In this document: piece by piece, positions 27,201-40,700 of the stretch
Numbering within the stretch: the stretch's first letter is position 1
How the letters are laid out: each line of letters opens with the position of its first letter
Origin: Datnioides undecimradiatus
Taxonomy: Eukaryota; Chordata; Actinopteri; Lobotiformes; Datnioididae
DNA: 64,000 nt
Direction of reading: 5' to 3'
NCBI GenBank assembly: GCA_008933995.1
Contig: WARS01000110.1
Coordinates: 806,001 to 870,000 of the forward strand
Made by a program: the position numbers and the translations under genes
The notes under the pieces: model-generated
What the model saw: the letters and a program-made list of their open reading frames with translations, nothing else
Told to the model about the DNA's origin: nothing
The model's database searches: none

Positions 27201-29473
27201 CCTTGTCACTGCTTACATCATTCATCCTCTGGCTGATGTATTTTTAAGGTGAGGGGGTTTTTTTTGTTATCAAAGTAAATTTTCACTATTGTGACCCTAA
27301 CTGTATTTCTGGCACAGAATATGGCTGATTTAACCTTTTTAAACTTAAAGCTTTAACTGGTCCAAAGCTGGTTAAAAGTTAAACCAGTCTTTTAGCAGGT
27401 TCAGCTTGTGTCAAGTAATCAAGAATTAGTTGCCACCATAATCATTTGAGCGAGTGGACGAGGACAGTTGTTGGCTCTGACGTGATCAGTTCACATTAAA
27501 TATTCTTCTGTTTTGTCAATGATATTGCAAAATCATATTCTCCATCAGTTCTTTCAGTCACGCACACATCAATCCCTACCCTCATGTAATCTGTCCATAA
27601 ATGGATGAAATGTGTGATTTAGCCCTCCCCTCCCACCAAACTTTAATTAACAAACTTAAACAAATTAAAAAACTTCAACCTAAACTTCAGCTTTGTGATG
27701 AGGATGATGACGCCCCATCCCTCTCTGACAGACATGACAGTTCTACAACCTCCTACATCTCTATAATACAAGGAAAAGTTTGAACTGAGTGATACCGTAG
27801 TTAGAGCTTTATTATCACACAACAGAGCAATTAAATTCGTCCTGTTTATCAATTAGTCCCAAACAAGGCAGAGGTGTCAGACAGGTCCCGGATTAATTAC
27901 TGACGACAATTAATTCTACGGAGAGAGAAGGAACTTAGACAAGCGAACATCAGACTGACTCAGTGTTATTGAACTCACTCAGGCTCTCCAGAGACACAAT
28001 AGATAGCAGCAGAAAGACTCATTTGAATGTTTCCGGGATGCCACGATATTAATTGGAAGTCAGTGGTGCGGATGTTTGGGCGAGACTGTCAGAGCTGTTA
28101 TTAGTAGCTGCCACAAAGTTAAGAGGAGACTGCACGAGTCTTTTATTTTAATGTGTTGCAACACAAATAGCTTTACTTACTGATAACCAGGTACAAGAGT
28201 TGTGTTGTTGGCTGTAAGCAGTAGCAGTGATAACACTGGCCTTCTCAATTAAATATATCCACATTGTTGAGCAATGTACTAAGACATATTACTCAAAAAA
28301 TGCTTGGTAAAAGAAAAATAAAATTGAAAAGGTTGTTTTAAAAGTGTGAGAACCTGTTGCTGATGCTAGGGTTGAAGGGGTAAAATACAATGTCAATTGA
28401 GTCAGCATCAGTTTGGACTACGGTTTGAAATCAAGATTTCTATTTTTCTTTTCTTTTTTTTTCAAAAACAAAAATATGATAGTGTGACAAAAGAAGCGAG
28501 CTAACTCCTTTTGCCATTGCCAGAGCTTGCTAGCATCTCTAGGCTGTATTAGATGTTACATGCGTAACACCTAACGCCTAAGTCTCAGACTGAGCCATTG
28601 ACTTTTAAGTGGCATTGTGGGTAATTTAAGCATTAGGTTTCAGAGCAAGTACAAAATATGTAGATGAATAATCTGAAGCTAGTTCCACAGTTGGAATAAT
28701 CAGAGCTGCAGGGTGGAAGCTCCATTTGTGAAAACAAACCACCTTAAGAACATGACTGCATTTGGTCGATTTTCCATCTTTGCTGCACCACTCAGTCATA
28801 ATCATAAGGAATTAATGGTTGCATGCTTCTATGTAGGGATGTGGTGTATTTTAAGAAGGAATTATTACACACAGGAAGAATAGAGTAAATACCAATACCA
28901 ATTTTATTATTAATTAACTGTTCCTAGTTTAAAATCAATGAACCCCTTTTCCTCTTGCTGTAAGGCCCTTTAGATAGAAAATTCATCACTATGTTGTCCA
29001 ACACCCTCAAACTGTGGAGAGCACTGAACACTTTATCGTTTAGGAACACATTTGCTGTGGGCTTGGCAGTGCATGTTTTTCAACATTTTATGGCCGTCTT
29101 TGGTTCAGAGTGCTAATTGCTGTGGTGTTTGTGGGGTGTTTTCCCCAGTAATCACTTGTCAGTTAAGTAGTGTGGGCAACACTGCGATGTCTCTTTGAAT
29201 TTTCTGTCAGTGCAGTCTGAGTTTTTGCATATCAGCACACGAAAGGAGCAATAAGAACGTTTATTTGTCTGAAAACAATAGAAATTATTACTGGGGTGAA
29301 TTCACGAGTTGTCTTCCTATGATCTTGAAACTAAGGATGATGACAGTGATTCTAGACACACTAACCAATTCTGTCCCTCTTGTGCGTTTGTGTTCAGGTA
29401 AAGCAGATTATGGAGGAAGCAGTGACTAAGAAGTTTGTCCACGAAGACAGCAGCCACATCATTGCTCTGTGCA
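17644..29473 (+). CDS. sgsm2: Small G protein signalling modulator 2, first two coding exons (partial)
   Basis: Exon 1 coding part is 17644-17703 (20 codons, donor GAG|GTAGGC). Exon 2 is 29398-29473 (25 codons plus one base, acceptor TTCAG, donor A|GTAAGTG). Spliced in phase 0 they read M-E-G-T-T, then [11 protein letters not shown] joined to V-K-Q-I-M-E-E-A-V and [13 protein letters not shown]. This is the entry to the RUN domain of SGSM proteins; the L-L-W-N-V-K and I-I-A-L-C spellings favour SGSM2 over SGSM1. SGSM proteins pair a RUN domain with a C-terminal TBC domain, bind Rap and Rab GTPases, and SGSM2 acts as a Rab GAP (for example toward RAB32/38) on membrane trafficking. The rest of the RUN domain and all of the TBC domain lie beyond the right edge. 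The ATG is the first one after the GC-rich leader. It lies in the same orientation as tnfaip1, about 3.9 kb downstream. Confidence 0.88.
18248..18278. repeat. (TA)n microsatellite
   Basis: Thirty-one bases of perfect alternating TA followed by GTGTGTG. Confidence 0.95.
19148..19168 (+). repeat. T21 homopolymer
   Basis: Twenty-one consecutive T residues. On the minus strand it is an A-tract, but no retroposon body was recognised next to it. Confidence 0.9.
19260..19925. repeat. Degenerate AAGTC/GAGTC satellite-like element
   Basis: The pentamers AAGTC and GAGTC, usually within CAAGTC or GAGTCAAG contexts, recur at irregular short spacing through about 19280-19330 and 19520-19910. Fish genomes carry interspersed repeats with this degenerate internal tandem structure. 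A less repetitive core (19340-19520) separates the two arrays. Confidence 0.55.
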
Positions 29474-29750
29474 GTAAGTGCGCTCAGCTCTTTTTCTCTG
29501 GACACGCACGCATTGTCTCCTTCTCTTCCTCTCTCCGTCTTGCACACACACACTTGTTGAACTCCTCAGCAGGTGACTGGGTGCTGCTTCTTCGTCAAGG
29601 ACACTGCTTGACGTCACCGTGCCTCTGACTATGCTGCTGCATCAATGGAAAGTTAATAATCACAGTGGAGCTAATGGAAACCAATTTCAGAGACAGGCTG
29701 TACAAAACCCAGGCTTTCTAAGCCCTAGACACGTCTACACATGTGCTTAT

Positions 29751-29793
29751 GTGTGTGTGTGTGTGTGTGTGTGTTTGCGTGTTTGTGTGTGTG
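29751..29793. repeat. (GT)n microsatellite
   Basis: Twelve perfect GT units (29751-29774), continuing as imperfect GT with TTTG and TGAG interruptions. Confidence 0.9.
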
Positions 29794-30741
29794 AGTGTTT
29801 GCCAAAGATAGAGGGGTTGCCCCTCCTGACCGGATGGTGTGAGTCACAGCTTCCACGCTGATCAGAGTGCTGACTGTAGCCTCAAAACAGCCAAATGACC
29901 GATGACACGGTAGAAGCTCCTTGTCTGTTTGATATGGTTAACCAACACACACGCACAACTGCATGAGAATTCCAAGAAACCCAAGATATCTCAAGTAAAT
30001 ACTATTTTTGTGTTTTGCAAGGTGTGGATCAGATGTGGTGATTGTGAGAAGCCAACTCTGCCTGCTTTCCATTTATTAATATGATAAACAGGAAACATCT
30101 GAGCTTTCACACATACTAATTGCTGCATTTAAGGATAAAGTCCCTTTATCTGCAGCCCAGTGGCCACCTTATGATATGTTACTGTAATCAGTCTTGTATA
30201 TGATGAGTAAGACAGATAATTGTGTAATACAGAGCATCTCTGTCTGCACATATCTGTTGTTGAGCTTTTAGTCACCTTGACACTATTGATTTCCTCTTCT
30301 TCACCCTCTTCTTCTTCTTATTAGTCTACATTAAGCTTTATTTGCACAGGATTACTATTGACTGGGGAGTACCAGTGGTTTTGTAGAGAGCATTGGAAAT
30401 GAGCCCGCTCTGCATCGTGTAGTGTTGGGTGACATGCTGATATAAACCGTGAGACAATATGAACTGCCAGAGAGTTTGGATTTACGGAATTGTTGATAAA
30501 CTACTTTTCTTTTAATTCACTGGATTAGGCAGAATCTCATCTTCCCATCTGGTCAGTTGATCTATCGCATTTTGTTTCTACGCTTTGTTCCCAAGATATT
30601 GAAAGTATCATTATAAGCAAACTACAGACTTCATTCATATCAACTATTAATAATTTCTAAGTATGTGAATCGGCAATATGTTAGATTGAAGCATCCAGTG
30701 TATCTTCTCATCTATAATAATTTTAAAGCTGTCGGTGGAAC

Positions 30742-30830
30742 ATGGTATGGTATTGTAGGGTATGTAATGTTATGGTATGGTATGGTACAGTCTGGTATGG
30801 TATGGTATGGTCCAGTATTGTATGGTATGA
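30742..30830. repeat. (TATGG)n minisatellite-like array
   Basis: An imperfect tandem array of the pentamer TATGG with TATTG, TACAG and CAGTC variants. Isolated related pentamers recur at about 31063-31098, where TATGG and its complement CCATA stand close together. Confidence 0.85.
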
Positions 30831-32389
30831 TACTATTTATTGCTCACTCTCTGCTGGGTTCAGCAGCTGATGACTCAAACTCAATGATTTCCTTTAGTGG
30901 CTGTTTCACAGTAAAAGCTTTACACTGGAGAATCAGTGAGATGCTTTTATCATGAAAAGTTTGTAAGACATGCAACATGTTTACAACTGAGTGCCGCTCA
31001 TGTACAATCTATTATCAATTAACTTTGATCGCTGTATGCTACTGAACTTTAAGTCTTTGGTAGATGGTATGATCCAAAGTGATACCATACAGTATGGTCT
31101 GTGTATTTATATATTCAAATGGTCTGTGTTGCAGACATTGTGTGACATCAGATGTGTGAGTGTTTCACTTTGCTAAACGCACGACCTTACACTGTTTAGT
31201 TTGAGCCTGTCAGTTTCATTTAACTGTTTAAATGTGTTTCACAGAGGTCGGAGGGTCAATTTGTTATAAGCTTCATGATGTTCCCACATAATACTACTCC
31301 TGATCCCTTCTTGCTTCCGCTCCAAGGTCAAAATATTCTAGCACATATTGTTCAGCTGAAAAAAATGTGACAATCACTGAAACTAGACCATTTTAAATAA
31401 TGCTGAAATTCGAAGATTACAAAAGCCAGTCCTTTCCTTCCTCATGTACAGGCAGGACCATGTAAATTGAATTGACCCCCCTGGGCCTCTGTGATTTGAT
31501 GCAACAAAAGAGTGACTGTCGTGAGAGCAGAGTTCATTATCCGTCATCATCAGTGGATCAAACACCTCTCTCCAGAACAGCTAGAACCACATCAGCCCCT
31601 GTCTGTGTTCGGGAAAAGTGGCCTCCTAATAGCTGAACTGGGAACAGGGCGGCGCGGAAATGAAACTGTCACTCTTCGTTTTAATAACAGCTGTTGGATA
31701 TGACATCCAGAGGTGGGCTCTCTCACTCTTCTTGACGTTGCGAGAGAGCTGAGGCTGTACGACACTATGTACAGCATGTCAGCTCAACGCTGTTTGTCAT
31801 GCCTCTGCTGTTGTGTTAACATGTGAGACTCAAAATAAAACTTGATTGATCCCTGTGGAAGCAGGTGGGTGATTGGGGAATGAAGCCAGCTAGGAAGAGA
31901 GGGGCAGGACGCACACAAAGACACATGCCTTTGAGGAACGGGAGGGCCGAAAGAGAGGGTTACTTGGTTGAAAAGATCCATTTTTTGATAGCCTGAGGTT
32001 GTTGTTTTTAGATTTTCTGCAGACTTTGGGATGGATGTGTGGTTATGTATCAATGGAGCCAAATCTCTGATGCTTGAGTCTGTTTTCTTGAAGTTTTTCT
32101 CTGATAAGCAGATAGACCCTGTGATATCTCATGTCATTATTACTGTATTTAACTTTTTTACTTTTTTTTTTATGTGGCAGTCTGCTCAATGTCCCTCTAG
32201 GTACATGTAGTTAATGTTTGTTTGATTCAATAGTTTCTTCTGACTTGGGGAGGCAGTTTGTGTTGCATACAAGGCACCTCAACCATGAAACCCTGCAAGA
32301 AACCATAAGCTGGGCAAACAAATAAGAAAATGGTGGAGATGCGATGGAGCCTCGCTTTCATATTAGAGGTTGTATTGCTAGTGGTCATA

Positions 32390-32560
32390 AGTGCAATAAT
32401 TAGGGTTTCTTCGATTTTTGATGCTGATATAAATTTTAGAGGGGGAGAAATTTAAAGATTACCAGTAGATGAAGCTGATATAGTGGATTGTTGAGATGGA
32501 ATGAAAATAAATGCTCTTTCTGTGGATTTTGCACTGACATGCAGTGAGATCATTGTATTA
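32390..32560. mobile_element. Diverged interspersed repeat, copy A
   Basis: Shares GCTGATATAGTG(G/A)ATT(G/A)TTGAG and flanking blocks with 34570-34735, in the same orientation. This core and its AT-rich flanks resemble a widespread fish repeat that starts with AGAGCCTGACAGATAT-like sequence. No coding capacity. Confidence 0.45.
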
Positions 32561-33030
32561 CTACAGGCATCTTTTTCTGCAATATGCATCAGAATAAAGA
32601 GGACTGGCATATCCATATGCATGTATTAGCTTACATATACAGCTGTTATTCCAAAACTATCAAAGCCTATCAGAAAATCGGCGGTCTGTTTCTGCTGTTC
32701 CTGTGGAATCACAGACCAGTGATTTGCTGTAACTGACATAAGTCAAAGTATCGTGCTTTGTCACACAGTCACCAAGAGGACTAGAGTTAGAGTTTGTTTT
32801 GCAAACCACTCCGCGATGCCGCCTGTGGGCATTTGTTCATTGTCACCTCAAACATCATAATCTGCACTCAAACCCTAGCTTTATGTCGAAGATCACCGCT
32901 GCATATGAGGCCGAACAGCAGTCTGAGCAGTGGAAAAATCATGCTGGGGCTTTTCTCGGGCATTCATCCCCCATGGTCAGACTTTCAATGAAAACATCAC
33001 TGCAGTTGTGAGGAAGAAGCACAGACAACC

Positions 33031-33089
33031 ATAATCTAGATTCTAGATTATGCTCTGGATATCTTCTAGATTCTAGAAGATATCCAGAG
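33031..33089. repeat. Two adjacent near-perfect palindromes
   Basis: First palindrome: 10-base arms 33031-33040 and 33042-33051 around a single T. Second: 18-base arms 33053-33070 and 33072-33089 around a single T. Only 33052 separates them. Both centres contain TCTAGATTCTAGA. Arms are fully complementary. Confidence 0.9.
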
Positions 33090-33574
33090 TGCGTTACTTC
33101 CAGAGAGCTATCCAAATGAAGCAAGAGCTTACAGAATGAATTGCTGTACATGGTTACTACTTTGAGGTGGATGGTGGCCAAATTTATATAAGGCAAGTTT
33201 TTTCTTTGTTATCAAAGGTTTGATGGCATATGTGGAATTTCAGGTTAAATGGAATGTCTTTAATAAAATAACCAAACTATTTTGAAGATCTTTTCAATCA
33301 AAGGAGCAGTTTTACCTGGATGAACATGATTGGAGCATGAGTCGCAAGTTACTGTGCTGCAGGTGTTTCTTTGCTTTCTAACTGTCAGCATGCCTCCTCT
33401 GTTCCATAATGTATAAAGGGGAATTCCCAGCCGTCCCTTTGGGACCGTGGTGCTGGTCTTGTTCCATGAGCCTGGAGAGCAGAGGAGCGGTTTTGAATTG
33501 TCTGAGGGTCTGATCTACAGCATTGTATTCAGCTCACATTCTCAGATATTAAAATGGAATATCAACTCATGAAT

Positions 33575-33740
33575 GGTGGTTAACGGGTTAGCACATCTCT
33601 CACAGCAAGAAGTTCCTGGGTTTAATTCCCAACCATGTGTTGAGTTTGCATGTTCTCTGTGTGCCTGTGTGGGTTCCTTTTGGGGACTCTGGCTTCCTCC
33701 CACCACCTGAAAAAACCCACTTTGGTTTTACTTATATTGA
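33575..33740 (+). mobile_element. Partial copy of an abundant fish repeat (GTGGTTAGCAC type)
   Basis: Reads GGTGGTTAACGGGTTAGCAC, then TTCCTGGGTTTAATTCCCAA, TTTGCATGTTCTCTGTGTGC and CTTCCTCCCACCA. These are the ordered landmarks of the element seen more fully at 58255-58585. The 3' half is missing here. Confidence 0.7.
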
Positions 33741-34295
33741 GCTTCAGGTGGTTGTTGTTGCACCATGTGACAAAAGTCTATCGGTCCTCTGTACCACTGT
33801 AAAAATAGTTTCTAAATAAAGACTGGTCTCTTGACTCATACGCATCAATACAGTAATAACTTCTATTTGCCCTTAAAATTCATTCAATACCTTCTATTAA
33901 ATTCCTTCAAAGCATCAAATGAGTCTGGACAGAAACTGCAACTTAACTGGATGGTGGATGCATACAAACCAAAGACCTTTATTCTAGTTTATATCAAAAA
34001 TCGATACATCAGTATCATAAATCTAATGACTTCACAATGGTCCACATCCCCAGACCGTGGAACCTTTTCCAATTTTCTAGATTTCTAATTATAGCAATTA
34101 AAGTGGACATTTCAGTTTTCCATCTGATGTTTGTATTAGATTACTATCATGAGACAAATAGCTGTGAGTCACTGTGTATCTTGTAGGATGGCCACATGAC
34201 CCCCCTCAAGGAAATTACAATGCAGCCCTCTTGAACCTACATTGTGTACTTTGCTCATATGTGCAAATTGGACAGTGTGTTAATGTGTGCATTTT

Positions 34296-34307
34296 GGGGG
34301 GGGGGGG
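34296..34307 (+). repeat. G12 homopolymer
   Basis: Twelve consecutive G residues. Confidence 0.9.
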
Positions 34308-34569
34308 CAGAGAGAGCCCTTGCAATTCACTTGATATGTAACCCCTGTGATCTGGAAAATCACGTATGTCCACGCTCAGTAGATGGACAGCCTCCGGTTT
34401 GGTGGTTAGATTTTAAAGGTTAACAGGTCACTGTCAGAAGAATATAAGAGTGGCACTACACAAAAAGCTGAGTATATTTCTGCTGAAACTCTAAGGATGT
34501 CACAATTTCTTCTTCTTCTCAAACTTGGACATTTCCTCTTATTTAAATATTGTGGCACTGAATGGTGCA

Positions 34570-34735
34570 AATTAGAGCCTGACAGATATGGGATATTTAA
34601 AAGGGAAATATTCAAATGATTGCCAACACTGTTGCTGATATAGTGAATTATTGAGCTGCAAAGTAAATATACCAATTCTATGGGGATTATGTACCTATAG
34701 TGCACCAGAAATAATTCCAATATGTCCACATTATT
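34570..34735. mobile_element. Diverged interspersed repeat, copy B
   Basis: Begins TTAGAGCCTGACAGATATGG and contains the GCTGATATAGTGAATTATTGAG core shared with copy A about 2.2 kb upstream. Both copies are old and carry no open frame. Confidence 0.5.
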
Positions 34736-37700
34736 GAGATTTTATAAGGTTGGTCGGAATGATTTAGCAGTTTGACTCAATCGAAGTACTCTGGACGACT
34801 GCACTCACATCAAAATGAATCTTTTAGTTCCTTTTCTGCTTCATTAAGTAGAATTCATGAAGCCCTTTTATTTTCAGTTAAACATATCTGTCATTATACA
34901 GTACAGCTGCATCTACAGTCTATATTTGCAGATGTAGACACAGCACCGTTATTTAAGTTTTTCAGCCAGATCGTCAGAGTGGAGATTGTTACTTACATGT
35001 CATGCAAATCTCCTAATCTTGAGCATAGCAACTTATTTTTTCATGTACCGACGAAACCTTTATTGTGCTTGTGAAAAATATCAGTACAAAAACATTAAAG
35101 CAAACTCTTTGATTTATTTATTCCTACCTGGATATGTACTTTTATTCAGACCAGTGCAGGAGTCTAATGTCTGAGATCTAACTAAGGTACTGATACAGGA
35201 CCAGATGTGAAAGATAGAGAACGCACACATCTTATGAGCAGCTGTGACTAATGGATATTTGATTCAATCTGCATTAAAATTACATTTTTATATGCCATTT
35301 TTCATGTGTAGTTTTATCCAATCTTGTCTTATCTTGGATTTTTATTAAGCTAGCCTTCTAAATGCCTCATACAGTGCGTTGTTGACCAACCCCATGTTAA
35401 TGTGACCACATGTGATCAGACCATAATCCTTCTCATCTGTCCTGCACTGAGAGCCTGCAGGCTAACCCAGCTATGACGTCACTGTAATGCAGGCTAATCA
35501 TCTGCCTCTTGAGCTCAGTGACTCTTGGGAAAGGTGCAAGGTAAAAAGTCAGATGCTAATGATAATCAGTGATGTCAGTGCAGGGATGAGTCACTGCCGG
35601 CCCACTCTTCCTGAGTATCCCTCCTAATACCTGTTCATTGTGCGACGTCTGCTAATGAAGGCCAAATTAATTCCAGTATTTCATTATCCAGTAGATATCA
35701 CTTGTGTATGCTCTCTCATTTGTCCTAAGTATAGGATTAACTAAATTAATTAATTAAATGAAAGAAAACTTTCATATTTTTTATGTTTGCAGCAAGTAAA
35801 AACGAGAGGTTTGATGCAAAGACTATTTCCATGTACCATTTTACTTGTCAACATGAGCAAATTATTATTTTTGCCTTGTTCATTCAACATCAGCACCAAT
35901 AGTATAGTTTAAAATTGTTTTATAAGGCTAGAGAAACACATACATGGTGTCTGTCTAACTATTGTAATTATTAAAATAAATACGTTTCTATGAAAAAAGG
36001 CAGAAAATGACGTCTTGTTTCTTACTAGACTGATTGGTTTGTCAATGCATTTGTGGTTGTATCACAGCAGAATTGTGATACTTCACAGAAAATCACATTG
36101 GAGTGAATTTAAAACCTGACACAAATCAGATTAGAAATCTGACGTACGTGTCTTGTTTTTCCGAGCCTGCATGCAAATGTGGGTGCAGAGACTGGTTGTG
36201 ACGCTCCTTAAGCTGCTAGATAACAGATGAAAAAAAAGGCAGAAGACGATCAATATGCATAGCCTTCACAGAGTGAATGTCCATTTGCTGAACTTATCAG
36301 GGACCAGATTAATGCCATCTTCTGACCACATGTACTGAAAGCTGCTTTCTTTCCTTCCTGTATGACTGGAGAAAAAAACTCAACATAACTTCACTGTCAG
36401 TCCAGTTGTCAGTGTAGAAGCTATTTGCACACGTCAGTTATTCATGAGTAGTAGAGAGTAGAGTTTGCATGCTTCCAGCATTCGTCTGAAACGCTGTGGT
36501 GGTTCCAGTCACATGGACGTTTTGATAGCCTTTAATCTACCCAAGTTGCATGAATAGCTAAGCGCAAAGGGGATACAGCACAAAAGCAACTACATGGGTT
36601 GCAGTATATGGTAAAGCTGTGTGTCGGTGTATGACAGTAAGGCAAAGAACACTTAATTCACAGTATATTGCACTGTTCTAGTGTTTCACAAAGTGCATGT
36701 GCAAGTCGATTAAAAAACTTTATGGGGTCTCTTTTGGCTCTTGTGGTGCTTGCTCCTCCTGCCTCTCTGCAAGACCTGCTGTTTATTATATACAACATCT
36801 CAACTTAAAAAAGAGCTCTTCTCACCAAGTTGCATTTTTTTTCCTTTAACTTCATTTAAGAACAACAAGCCATTTATCTGGAATGACCATGGACATTTCA
36901 GTGGGAGCTGGTGGCAACCCCGGTATTTACTGAGTTATAGATAGGAACCTGCAGGATGTTTGTTGGCCAGTCTCTCTGCGTGGTTGGAGTTAACTGTTGT
37001 ATAACTGTATCTATGTGTAGGAGTCCAAAACTTCTCCACAACATTTAAACTGATCACATAACTCGCCCTCATTAGCCTCGCAGATGGGGGATTCAAGTTG
37101 TGTAATGTGTGTGATTCCTCTTTCGTGTATTAGTTGTCATGTTATCAGGCATGTTATCTTGCTTTTTGGTGTGAGATAAAAATACTGGCTAAAGAACATA
37201 TTGGTGCCAAAAACAGCCCTGAACTCTGTGTCTGTTGTATTAATAGAATACCCCAAAGTACTGCCATTTAAGATCTACTGGCTCCATTTTTTTTCTTCAT
37301 GTCAACTTCAATGTTCAACTCGTCTTGCTGAAAACAGAAATACTCATGCAGAAGAAGATTTTTTCCCATCATCTGCTGAACGTGCCCACACATTTCTGCA
37401 GAGGAACATTGCCCCTAAAATCAATTAACTGTGCTGTCTTTAATTAAACGACTAATAGATCTATTAATTTGTCATCAGCTCATAGCGTTACGGTGGGCTG
37501 ATGAGGAAGTCTGGTGGTATTGAATCAGACTTCTACCAGCCTCCACCTTAAGAGTGGAGGCCGAAATGAGGGACTAAATCGAATAAAAGAGAAACAGCTG
37601 CTATATCTCTTTTCAACAAGCAGAAAACCAGTGTTTTCTATGTGAATATTTGACATTTTCTCCCACCATAACACATTTTTGATTTGAGATGTTTTTGTGC

Positions 37701-40700
37701 TGCATGCAGACTCCCACGTTATTTCTGGGGATACACCAATCAGAAAGGTAGTCGGCCAAAACGAATAAACGTAACATGAATAAACCTGGTTCGTGAACAT
37801 TTGTGCCATCGGACCTGTTGGTTGTATCGATGTTGTTTTCGATGTTGAGATGTATCTTTTGTTTTTGTGTGCGGCAAATAGATTAAAATCAATATTCTAT
37901 TCGTGTGAAGTCATCCGACAACAAAATCTGAAATGAATGTCAAAAGAGGACAAATATCACACGTTTGCCGAACGTCTTTAGACTAACAGTGCAGCAGAGA
38001 GAACTGATTTGTTGCAGTTTTGGTATTTTGGCCTGAAAAACTGAAACTTTCAACGCATAAATGAGGCTTTTAGATGTAACAGCATTAGTGTGGCCTTACC
38101 TTATGGCCTCGCTCTCTTAGTTCTGAATGAGTTTTCTGCGAGTGTTGCAGAGACAGACAACCTCTGCATGAGGATGATCAAGGCAGGAGCCTCTTGTTTC
38201 TATTTGCAGTTTTTCTCCAATAAAAATGTAATGTATTCATTTCTTTTTACTTAAACAGTCTAATTTTTTGAAAAAAAAAACAAACAACGTGTGCGCAGCT
38301 GTTAGATCCTTTGGAGACTAAGACTTTGCACTTCCACTCAGCAGGAACGAGGGACATGAAAGCAGATGAAAAAAGAGGTGATAATTGATCTCAGTGATAG
38401 GGGGTTAGAAGAAGGGCATGATTTGATTAACTGAGAAAGTATGGAGGAGTAGAGCAGAGGAAAAGGAAAGATTGGTGAGTAAGAGAGGAAGGGATGGCCT
38501 GAAGCAGCTAATGGGCTCATTAGGAAACTCGCGGTCATGTAATGACCTGCCACAGAACGGACATTTAGGCCTCGACGCAGCACAGACAGATGAACTGACA
38601 GAAATAGAAATAAGAAAGGGGAAGAGATGGCAGAAGTAATCGAGACGAAAGATGAGAGAGATAAATTTAACCACCGAAAACAGAGAAGGGGGCGGGAGTC
38701 CACTTTGTCCCATTTTGTTTTCAGTTAGATTTAGTTGATCAGAAATGTCAAACTAAGTCCAAGGGTTTGGGGGTTTTTGCTATTTTAAACCCTATTTCCC
38801 TACATTTTTGTGTGTAGGCGACTGAATGTGACAATGTTTTTTAGAATTAACCCACTATTTAGTGAGAACGCTGCAGCCAACTACCACAGACACGGGCTGT
38901 CCTCAGGATCATTGCATCTGTCCATCACTGCATCAAGTACGTCTGCTTAAACAGCTAGTTTTTGCCACTCAGTTAGGTTTTTCCGATATCAAAGAGAGAA
39001 AACAAAGGAAACAAGATCTTAAGTAGGTAACAACCTCAAGTGCTGGTAACAGATGAAAGCCGTAGGGGCGATCCAGACCGCACACCAGAGCTGCGGCAGA
39101 GTCGTGACTGGAGAAACCTTGTTCTACGCGCCCCTTGTAGTTTGGCTCACATCACAGTGTAACTGTGAATACTTGCCAACGTACTGAAGCCAGGCGCATG
39201 CACTCGCTCAAACTCTAGACAGTGTTTTACTCTGTCAGGGTAGCTTTATGACTGAAGGCTTTCAAACCTGATGCCAATTCTTATTAACTAGTCTCATGAC
39301 AGTTGATCTGTCAACTCAGGATTTTAGGGCATATTACTGATGATGAATAACTAATCATATTAAAAAGGGCAGGTCCTAAGCAGCATGTAACATGATGTAA
39401 CATATGATGAAAGTACTCTGTACGGAAATTAAATAGATCATAAACACAGCGTTAATGTGTTATCATTAATATTAATAGTTGCCAATGACAGGGATGGGGA
39501 TGCGGAAGCCCAGGCCTGAGAAGATACATTACCTAGCGTAAGACACATTAGTCTCACGGCATTGCTTCACCCAGTGCCTATTGCTCACCCCCTGCAGACT
39601 TGAAAGGTGGCTGTAAAACTTTTTTTTAGTCTTCTCCTTCCCACAGAGAACAGCGGCTTGGTATTCACGGTGTGAAAAATTCATCAAAACGTCCATGAAA
39701 ACTTCTCAAAGCACTCTTGCAGCATAATCCCGTTCTCCACCGTCCACCCTTAAGCCCACTATGTTCCAAACTAAATACACCTCTTGTGTCACAATCCACA
39801 TGCAAGACCTTGTTGAGTTCACAAGGAGGCATTTGGATAGATTGTGGCTAGTTGTAGCAGCCTGCCTTTTTTCTACCAATTTTCCAAATGTCAGATGTCT
39901 TTTTCAATAGTTATCCCACATGGTAACATCATAAACTCAATAACCACGTGAAACATGCTAAGAACCACACATTTTGTTGTTGTGATTATCAAGTGAATCT
40001 ATAGATTTTTATTCAGCACCAGAGATGACATCCTTGTGAAGTATCGTGGTCAAATCTGAGGTGTCGCTCAGTGGGCGTGTGGTATAGACTTTGTCATCGA
40101 AGCCCCGTGAAAGTGGCAGAGTCTAGTCAAATTGAAAACAAAACTAAAAGTTGCAGCTTTGCATTTTTTCATGTCAAACAATGATTAACCTCTCCGAACA
40201 GTGAAGGGGAGGAAAAGAAGAGATCTATGGCTTTAGGCCATCAGCAGAGAAGATGAGGATGGTAAACCAACCAATCAATACAAGTCTGTGGTAAGCTTTT
40301 CATCACAGTTTACTTAATGATGTTACTGAGTAGATGACGTGCTGATTGTGTCTGCAGATCGAAGCAGCAGAGAACTGCTGAGGGCGTAGGTAGAGATCTC
40401 CGCTCTTGATGAGAGCTTATCAATTCACAATATTTATTGTGAATGAGGCCGAGTGTTGAAGCCTGGTGCCACCTGCTGAACTAAAGAGAGATTTAAAAGG
40501 AAAGGCTGTGATGCCACAGGGTACTGTCAGAAACAGCTAAAGTTCCTGCAAATATCCTTTGATGTAACTGAAGTGACAGCCAGGAGAGAACCAAGTGCAC
40601 CCACAGATCACTCTTGCCGCTTGGGTGTCATGGTTGTAATATAACAATAACATGTACCATTAGATAAAAAAGACCAGGAAGAAAGGGAATCTGTACTATC

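Larger units (their letters stand above)
17704..29397 (+). other. sgsm2 intron 1 (11.7 kb)
   Basis: No convincing gene inside. It holds the (TA)n, T21 and degenerate GTC-type repeats listed separately. The remainder (about 19930-29390) is AT-rich single-copy-looking DNA; its ORFs, up to 125 codons (21780-22157 minus), have no recognisable domain. Confidence 0.55.
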
